This document shows, one piece after another, positions 55,861 to 64,000 of a DNA stretch of 64,000 bases. Below the pieces are notes generated by a model. The model made no database searches and had not been told where the DNA came from. It saw only the letters and a program-made list of their open reading frames with translations. A program made the position numbers and the translations under genes. Position 1 is the stretch's first letter; every line of letters begins with the position of its first letter. The stretch is from positions 1,024,849 to 1,088,848 of the forward strand of contig NC_092472.1 of NCBI RefSeq assembly GCF_047495875.1, written 5' to 3'. The stretch is from Pithys albifrons albifrons. Lineage: Eukaryota > Chordata > Aves > Passeriformes > Thamnophilidae.

Positions 55861-58800
55861 AGCAGGGTCTGCCCATCACCTGCTCAGCCTGGGCACTGGG
55901 ATGAACACCCTGGCTCAGCCCTGGCTCACACTGCTGCTGATGGGTCACTGCCTCACGCTCTAGGAAAGTTTTACTGCCCACTTGGCAGACGTCTGGGGAA
56001 AACTAAACAAGTAAACAAAGTCATGATCATAAAATTCACTTTGTGTTCTTGAACAATGTTTCCAGCCCTTGAATTTTCCCATCCTGCAAAATTGTGTGAT
56101 TCGGATAAAATAATTAATCCATACATGCCTTCTAATCCTTGGACTCTGTTTTCAAGTTTCCTTCTGTACCATTCCTGCAAGTAACTTAAAATTGCAAAAA
56201 TAGTTGAGAGAGAGGGGTAGAGTGATGTGACTGAAACATTAGAAGAGAGAATAGAAGATGCAGCAAATGTCAGCAGATGACAACAGACACTATGTGCCCA
56301 TTTATCTTACAAAGTCACTGACCTCTTGTATATGCCTGCAGCTTATGATGAGTTCCTCAGAGCTGATCAAAGACACACTTTAACTCAGGATAGATTTACT
56401 GAAATCTATATGATAATAATTACCTTTCTAAACTGAGGGAAACACCAAATGATGGCATGAGGCAGAGGGGGATAAATAGAAGTGAACATCTCTTTCATCA
56501 CACTGTCCTTGTGGGAAGTTCCTTCCTTTTCCTCTCTATCTCTGTTAATCTGAGTGGTTGCTGTAGACTCTGCCCAAGCTCCTCTCATCCTTGAGAAGTT
56601 CTCCTTTCCACCACCTGGAGACCTGGCTGTGTTTGCCCCTCTTAGCAATCCCCTGTCTGAACATCAGGCTTCCAGCTGTGCTTGTTATCTCTCACCTCTC
56701 CTCCATGCAGTGAGAGTTTCCAGCCCCTGACTTTGTAGGGAAAGATTTGGTCCCACTCCTACAGGTAGCCTAGCCTGGCTGTTTTTTTATCCTGAGAAGA
56801 ACATAACATAAATCAATAAATGAAAATATGGCTTAATTGTATTATTCTTTCATTGAGAAGTGAAATTTAAATTTGTTTTAGGACAGGATTTTTCTTCCTC
56901 TCTCACATGTAATGATATACAGAAAATGCATGTGAAAGTCTTGTTTACAGAAATGTCATTTGCACCAAATAAAACACAAAAATTTCTGGTTATCATTGGT
57001 CAGCTGGGAGCTTTCTTGCTGTGTTAAACCTACAGGTACATAAAATGTGATCTCAGGTATGCCTCTGTCCAGTCAACAGTTAGACAAGGAATTAGTGACT
57101 GAAATGAGGTGACATCAGGTGATTCTTCTTGTCAGGGCACAGTGTGATTGTGGCATCATGTTCTTTAAGTCTGACCTACACCCATCAAAGCAGTTTTGGA
57201 TAACACACAGACACTGCACACATGTGGCCTTTCTCAGGTGATGAAAATCAGCCAGAATTTACCATGGCTTTGTTCTGTGTGCGTCCTCTTGTGTACAGGA
57301 AATCATGGTGGAAATGGCTCTGAAACAAACATTTGGTCCTTTACTGTGGCACTTCTTTCCATCTTCAGTTTTGCCCAACTTTGTGCTGTCAATTTGTGTC
57401 CAAAGGGTTTCCATTTCGTTTCTCTATGAGCTGTGAGGTCTGTTCTTAAACTGAAAATAGAAGAGGAACTAAAAGGATAGAACCGTGTTGGGGTGCTGGG
57501 AATGTAGGCAAAACTTTGTGAGTATGAATGCTGAATTCTTTAATGCCAGACTAAAGCATAGCATCTTTTCTCCCCAGACTAGCACATAAAGCAGAAAAAA
57601 ATCCACAGTGCTGATTTTTAAGGTTCAGTTGTCAGGGAATAAAATTTGAAATATTAATTTTTTTTTTGTAGTTTTGAAAAGGAGCACCTCAGCCAATGTT
57701 TAGTTCTGGTGTGCATTCAGGGGAGTGCCTCTGTGTCCTTTCCTGCTCATTTATCACTGCTACAGTGCAGCAGACAGGTCTGAGATGCCTCTGCAAATGC
57801 TGTCTGTTCAGAAGATGGGAAGCCTGGTGTAGGATGCACTTAGCCAAGCAATTATCCTTGTTGGGGCTCCACAGATTCTTGGCAAGGGCTGTTGTGTCTT
57901 GTCCATTAAGGCTGGAGCCAGTCTGAGGGAGGGATAGAGTGATTTAAAATAAACATCTGAGAGGAGAGAATTGAATGGACTTGGAATACTGTAGTTCCCT
58001 ATTCTTCATCCCCAATATATTTCACTTTTAATTCTGTATGTACAAGTGTCCTTACTATATGTTTTTGAACTCCCAGTGGTATAGGAATGATGTTCTGGTG
58101 CATCTTGGGCCCATCCATTTTTGTGTTGTGCTTTCTTTACATTTTAGTAAACCTCTTCCCTTTCATTAGAAGAGGCTGACATAAAAATAATATTTTCAAT
58201 ATGCTGTTTTTATTTATCTACATTCTGTCATGATATACTTTGATGTAAGTTTTTAATTTTGCTTCAGCTTTCAGCTGCTGTAGCAGTTACTGCTCAGGGT
58301 CAGCACTGAGGTTAGCCACAGTAGCACAAAACAATTTCCTGTGCTCACAGCCCAGGTAGCATTTGGATGTGGATTAAATTTTACCACATTTTCCAGTAGC
58401 CAGACACAATTATTTCTAATGAGCTTTAAATTGCTTCCAGAACATGTATTTCAAAACTTAGTGTGGTAATCCATTCAGTGCCAACTTCATGAGATAACGG
58501 GTCGTCTTCAGAATTTTGGTTAAACTGATTCTTGCTAACAGGTATTTCTCAGCAGCAGCTGAGCTTGGCAGTGCTCACTGCTCTCAGCTGCAGTGCTTTG
58601 CCTTCCTCTCTCCTGTGACAGTGGGTCCAGAATGGATTGCACTTCATTACTGACTCAGGTTTTCGAATTGGTTCCTTTTGGCAAACCTACCTTAGTGCTG
58701 GGGATGCTCCTTGGGCTGATTTGAGAGGGTTTATGCACACTTTGTTGTTGTGGAAACTTTAAAAAATCATTTCTTGAAGCTCTCATCCTTATGATTCATG

Positions 58801-60698
58801 ATTTCCCTTTTTGTCTGGCCCCTTCTTTACACTGCCCAGCATTCCAAATGCCTGGAAGGTTCAACCATCTTTATGGGCAGTGGTGAATAATAAAAATAGG
58901 AAAGGGGAAAAGGCAAAAAACACTTTTCTCTATAAACGTGATACATTTTCACAACCTTAGTTTAATCTCACCAAAGTCTTTTTATATCTTCATCTAATTC
59001 ACACATGCTAAAATATGATTTAGTTGTATTATTATCCAAAGTGCTTATTGGTCTGAAATCCAGAACAAGCCCTGCTGAAATGAAACTCAGCCATGAGGAA
59101 ATCATTTTGTATTATAGCTTCTCTTGTAAAAGCAATTAAGGAGGAGAGCTGAAAGGAAAGCTGTGTGTCCTGATGTGCTCCCATGTCCGGGGGGAAAGGG
59201 AAGGAGCTGGGAGGGCCCTGCAGTGCTGAACCCTGGGGTGCTGAGCCACAGGGATGTTCACTGTGGGCAGAGCAGCACACACACGCTTTTTTCTTCCAGC
59301 TGCTTTGATTGTACAAAGGAGTCTTTCATTAATTTACTCTTCAAAATTTGCAGCCAAATTCAAGCCACTATTTCCTCTCCAGCAGTTTCACCAATATCTT
59401 TAAAAATCCTTTTCTTATTCCTGTCAGGATTTTGTATCACCTCTGGGGCTCACAGAGTTCATAATTTTTGTAAGTGGCATTGCTTTCAAATGCAGGACAA
59501 AAAGTTGGATTAAAGGAAATTATTGAGAATTTTGAAAGTCAATATATTTTAAGATTGTGTGATGCAATTTCTCCCATATTAAGAAGAAATTGGAGCAAGT
59601 TGGATTTTTTCATTTATTTTTTAACTCAGTATTAACACTGAGGCTTCACTGATTAGTCTCTACAGAGTTTTTGTTTCAACAGGAGCCATGAATTTAAACC
59701 ACAATTTTTAAATTCAACATGTCAAAAGTCACTTTTATGTTGATTTAAATCCTTTAAGTTGTTTCTTTTAACAATAGGAGTTTATAAAATTGTGTTTTGG
59801 TCTTCCACTACAGGAATTATAAATGTAAGAATATCCTCAGTAACTGAGGAGTTGTTCTTGACCTGATTCCAAGTACCTCAGTAAATTAACTTATGTTCAG
59901 TAGTATCCATGGTGGGTAAAAATATTCCCCTGAAGCTCTTGCTGGATGTTACACGTACATGGTTCTTTTTTATTCTAGTCAGGCATGCCATTGTATGTCA
60001 TATTTTTTCCAACAACTGGTGCTAGAACAGCACTGTGCTGGAGCTCTGCACCCTCAGAACTGCAGCCCTGGGACCTGGCACCACCTGGGCTTTGCCCTCT
60101 GCCGCGCTTGGAATCAGCAGTTCCCAGTCTTAGGCCCTTTTAAAGTGAGCCCATGAACAGGGAACAGTTCTCTGTGCACTCTGTGCACTTGCAAGAAGCA
60201 GCTTTGGATCTTACATAGACCCAAATTTCTGCTCAGTGTTTCACTGAGGAGGGACAGGTCTTGCATTCCCCCACTGCCAGGGCTGGGCCTTCCCACAGCT
60301 CATCAGTGGGTTTTAATTATAGGGACATGTTTTGATGAAGTAATTAAAATCATGGGACCTGAGCACTAGTGGGTACCTCCTAGAATTCATGTTCCCAAGC
60401 TAAGGGACTCCGAGGGTTTTTTCCACCTTCTCTCATCATCCTTTTTCACATAGACTTCCTGTTAATTTCCATATTAAGTACATAATTGCCTTCTTGACAA
60501 ACTACTAAACTCTTTCCATCTCTTGTTGCTTATTACACCAAGTCCTTGAAGGACCTGGGACAGAAGGATGTAATGCTTGGACAGCTCAGCTACAAACTCA
60601 AGGTTGCTCCTTTCTTGGATTCAGAGCTTGTTTCTGGAGCCGGGTGTATGTTTGTGTTAGAGCAGTCAGGATTTGAGAGTGAGTTTAGTAGTGAAGAC
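55861..60698. other. Unique non-coding DNA
   Basis: Nearly 5 kb with no recognised gene, transposon or RNA. Mixed composition, GC-richer at 60030-60120. Acceptor-like tracts at 57670 and 59299 have no matching donors. Confidence 0.5.
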
Positions 60699-60761
60699 CA
60701 ATTCAGGTTAGTTTATAACTAGATCAGGTTAGTTTATAACCAGTTCAGGTTAGTTTACAGC
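60699..60761 (+). repeat. 21-bp tandem repeat, 3 copies
   Basis: Units start at 60699, 60720 and 60741, each containing "tcaggttagtttata" or a one-base variant. The unit resembles a donor-like GGTTAGT word repeated, but this is probably incidental. Confidence 0.93.
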
Positions 60762-62953
60762 ACTGTCACCTTTCTGTCATGTTCATGCCCTGAGAATTTT
60801 ACTGTTCAACAGTGTTTTCCAAAACCACTGTGTGCCTTCCCACTTGATCTCACAGACAGAATTTTATATTTAATTTTAATTTTTTTTCACAGAATTTATA
60901 ATTCACTGATTTTCTCAATAACTAGATCAGGACTTGTCAAAAAGATTAGTGCTAATTAAGATGATATATCCAGGATATATTAAAGTAGTGCACTGTATGA
61001 AGCTAAATGCAGTTTAATTTTTTGTAAGTGTAATTTCTCAGTAATGTAAAGTATTAAATTAATATCCAGGTACACTAGAAGACTTTCTGATTTTCTGCTA
61101 TGTTTTATTTTCCAAGGACCTTTTGGATACCAATCCTGTTCAGTGTAATAGGAATTTAACACCATTTGGAGCTAATCACTGTGCAGCAGCAGTCACTGCA
61201 ATGGTACCTCTTCCCCAGGTTTCACTGTGTGACTGCAGCATTTGGGGTAAGGGAGGTGTTCATATGACCATTTGCAAATGTAAAAACAAGTCGATATTCT
61301 CATTCATAAATTTTTATTGTTTTATTAAGAAGGCTTAATTTTAATTTACCATCTTTCCCAGCTAAATATTTGCTTTTCTCTTCCCTTCCATAGTCCTAAT
61401 TCACCATTCTGGCTTCTTACAGACCCCAGTTACTTCTTCTATACAATCCTTGATCATACTCACAGTCCTTTTTTGTAAATCTACTTTTCCTTTACAACCT
61501 CATGGATAAATGACTGTGTATTTGCTTGAAGTGGTAAAAAACCTTAATGTTTTCAACAGTAACTTCTGCCTTTCCATTCTTGCACCAAATGACACCAAAA
61601 TGGGTGGTACTTCCATGCATTAGATATTTAGAAACAAGATTTTTTCACTCTCATTTTTCTATATGATGTAAATTCATCATTGCTGATAATCAATAGCATT
61701 AAGGGAAAGAATTAAAATGAGGCAGGTAAATGATGTGCAAGTGGAAATTTGCATGGGTAGAAAGGAGAGCTGAGTAGAGTCTGACCCAGCTTAATATTAG
61801 GCCTCAGGATGCATTAAATGATGCCACATCATCTCAGGTGAGGGTTTAGGACATTTTTTAATTGCCTCAAATCAAAACTGCACTGTCATGGCTCCCTTTC
61901 CCAGCTGGCAATGTTTGGATTGTGAGCAGGTAATGCCCATTTTGCTGCTTGCTCCTTGATCAAGTTGTGATCAGAGCCAGAACAACATGAGCTGATGCAG
62001 AGAGTGACAAGCCAAGTGTCTCATCTTTGAGCTGTTGTTTGTAGGAATGTTTTAAAATATGTACAGCTCTGTGTTATTTTCTGCTAGTTAAAATTACCAC
62101 AAATAATGAGGAGCAACAAAGCAAAGACCTGGTGCTTGGGTCCTGTGCAGGCCAAGCTTGACAAGGTCAGCATCAGTTGGGCTCAGCCTGGTCAGGCTTT
62201 TCACAGCAGGACGAGTGTTTGGCTTTGCTGCACTCACACCACTCGTTTCCCTCTTTCATTAATTGCTTCAGGTTTAAAAAAAAACCTGTCATGAAGACAA
62301 ACTCACTCTGGGGTGCTGTGAAGATGAGCATTCAATTGTTACAAGATACTTAGAAAACTTGGTAATGAGACCTTGTGAACACAGAGATTTGTACAGGGAG
62401 TTTCAGTGGGATCTGCTGCACGGTGGATCCAAAGTCATTATTGCCTGTTAATAGCAATAACAAGTATTTACCAGTAGCTGTTATTTTTACATTATAAACA
62501 TAGAGTTGACTTAAAAAGTTGGTCCCTTCTGTGACTGGAGAAATACAGGCTTTTGTAATGGACGTGTCTGTTGTCTGAGGAATATATTTAGTGTGTGTAT
62601 ACATCAGCAGCAGCCCGAGAGAGCATTATGGCAATGGATCAAAACCAGGCTTTTTGCTGCAGCTCAAGAAACTGTAAAACCATGTGTTGCAACTCTGTTC
62701 AGATTAAGGAATTCCTGTTCAGAGACCCAGTCATGGTTTGGCTGTACATCAATGATGGGAATTCCAGTGCTTGTACTTTAAATTTTGCATATTAATTGCT
62801 TTGTGGCTTTCAATCTCTAGTCATGCTTACTTAACAGATCCTTTACATCAAATGCAGAAACAATTCTCTTCTGAATAGTAGTGAAAATAAAGACAAAAAA
62901 TAAGTTTAGATAACACCATCAACATATTTTAGATTTGCAGCTGCTTATTTAAG
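60762..62953. other. Unique AT-rich non-coding DNA
   Basis: No gene, transposon or RNA recognised. A short acceptor-donor pair at 61218/61247 ("tcttccccag" and "gggtaagg") bounds only 28 nt. Confidence 0.5.
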
Positions 62954-62961
62954 TTTCTTTT

Positions 62962-63057
<96 letters not shown>

Positions 63058-63059
63058 TT

Positions 63060-63154
<95 letters not shown>

Positions 63155-63162
63155 CTTTCTTT
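62954..63162 (+). repeat. (TTTC)n microsatellite, ~209 bp
   Basis: About fifty TTTC units with one extra-T interruption near 63057-63060 and a CTC variant near the right end. A pure homopyrimidine/homopurine mirror tract of this length can form triplex (H-DNA) and is expected to be highly polymorphic. Exact length may be collapsed or expanded in the assembly. Confidence 0.98.
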
Positions 63163-63186
63163 ATTTCACAAAAACAGGTAATCAGA
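63161..63186 (+). promoter_or_regulatory. Ratchet-like splice site after the TTTC tract
   Basis: Directly after the pyrimidine tract comes "ttatttcacaaaaacag" joined to "gtaatcag", so acceptor-like CAG and donor-like GTAAT are back to back at 63177/63178. The A-rich 8 nt between the tract and the AG weaken it. It may reflect only the chance that a huge pyrimidine tract lies next to CAGGTAA. Confidence 0.15.
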
Positions 63187-64000
63187 TCCTCTCTCTTGGG
63201 ACTTTGTCAAAAGATGAGGTTTATCCATTGAAACTCAAGGGCATTCCCATCTGTTACTCTGCACTGTCTTATGTGGAAATCGTGTCAGCTTTGGCGTCGG
63301 TGGGTTGTGTGGGGACAACCACTTTGACAATGTACTTCAGGCCTTTGTCCAAATGCTGCTTTCAGTATCCCAGAGTGACCTGCTAGCAAGCAATTACTCA
63401 TCTTGGGAGTCTTTATGTGGAATGTGAAATAACACCACCGCAGACTTTGGATTGGTATAATGAGACAGAGGCATCTAGAACAGCCCAAACACAGTTTTCA
63501 GTTCAATTACTTGAATTTATTTATATACTGACATCTGAAACACAGGTATGGCTGAAGTGCTTTGTGAAATGGGAGCTTTTCCAGAACTCTCACTAGGCTT
63601 GTAAAAGAGAGAAATGCAATTTTTCCCCCTTTCTATACTTGCAAACCCATTTCATTGGCTGCATGCACTGTAAAGCATCCTCTGCATTTAGTTTCAATCT
63701 GCAAATTATCACTGTGTATTCCCCATAAAATGGAAAACATTAAAGTACACCATACTCCTGTCTTGTGGGAAGACAACAGATCTGAGCTTGAACTGTGACT
63801 TTTTCTTCATGACAGTTTAGTTCAGAGCTGTCATTGTCTTGGAAGGGGCAGATCTGGGGTAGTTAAAGATGGTTAATACCCAGATTTGTTTTCACACATA
63901 AAGAAATTCTGTGGAAGTGAAAAGTTTCTCTGAATTTAAGTTTGTATATTGGCCTAATTGGCACATTCCCAGTCATCCAATGCCTAATTCCCTAAACAAG
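63187..64000. other. Unique non-coding DNA
   Basis: No gene, transposon or RNA recognised to the end of the window. Confidence 0.55.

Noticed and set aside
1..64000. CRISPR array, prophage, operon or bacterial gene cluster
   Set aside because: No spaced direct repeats of CRISPR type, no dense coding, no ribosome-binding sites; CR1 elements and splice-like signals mark the sequence as vertebrate.

Overview
This window reads as nuclear DNA from a bird (or a close archosaur relative). It is AT-rich, has no dense gene content, no operon-like structure and no recognisable protein-coding gene. The clearest lineage marker is a set of at least eight CR1 LINE 3' ends with the avian-type tail ("tcacagaatc" on the minus strand, "gattctatga" on the plus strand). 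The longest is about 1.1 kb at 32717-33806 and keeps a broken reverse-transcriptase fragment. No known gene, tRNA, rRNA or known microRNA was recognised. The window is best read as intronic or intergenic sequence, such as a long intron or gene desert.

Layout: 1-15.6 kb is mostly unique sequence with a 37-bp minisatellite (1842-2102), a CTCF-like site inside a 209-codon chance-size ORF (5.6-6.2 kb), splice-like signals near 6.8, 10.1 and 13.7 kb, and a non-coding block at 11.15-11.76 kb that looks constrained. 15.6-28 kb holds scattered CR1 copies, two well-formed candidate exons on the plus strand (18790-18862 and 23070-23123) and a CR1 cluster at 26-28 kb. 28-38 kb holds two candidate last exons (28324 and 38009), MIR-like SINE relics (31.8-32.2 kb) and the large CR1. 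38-44.3 kb is AT-rich, CR1-free, possibly regulatory DNA, ending in two adjacent hairpins. 44.37-45.39 kb is a strand-asymmetric TGTCC minisatellite, open in all three forward reading frames over a long stretch. 45-64 kb is mostly unique DNA with three small tandem repeats, two CR1 tails and a roughly 209-bp (TTTC)n tract at 62954-63162.

How it may work together: several plus-strand splice-like signals occur, and three of them (10126, 18790, 23070) are compatible in reading phase. A plus-strand transcription unit is therefore a testable idea. Pseudo-exons are common in long vertebrate introns, and the search was by eye and more thorough on the plus strand, so this is a hypothesis and not an annotation. 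The regions called possibly conserved rest on sequence texture only (homeodomain-like AT cores, retained CpGs, no repeats); no alignment was available.
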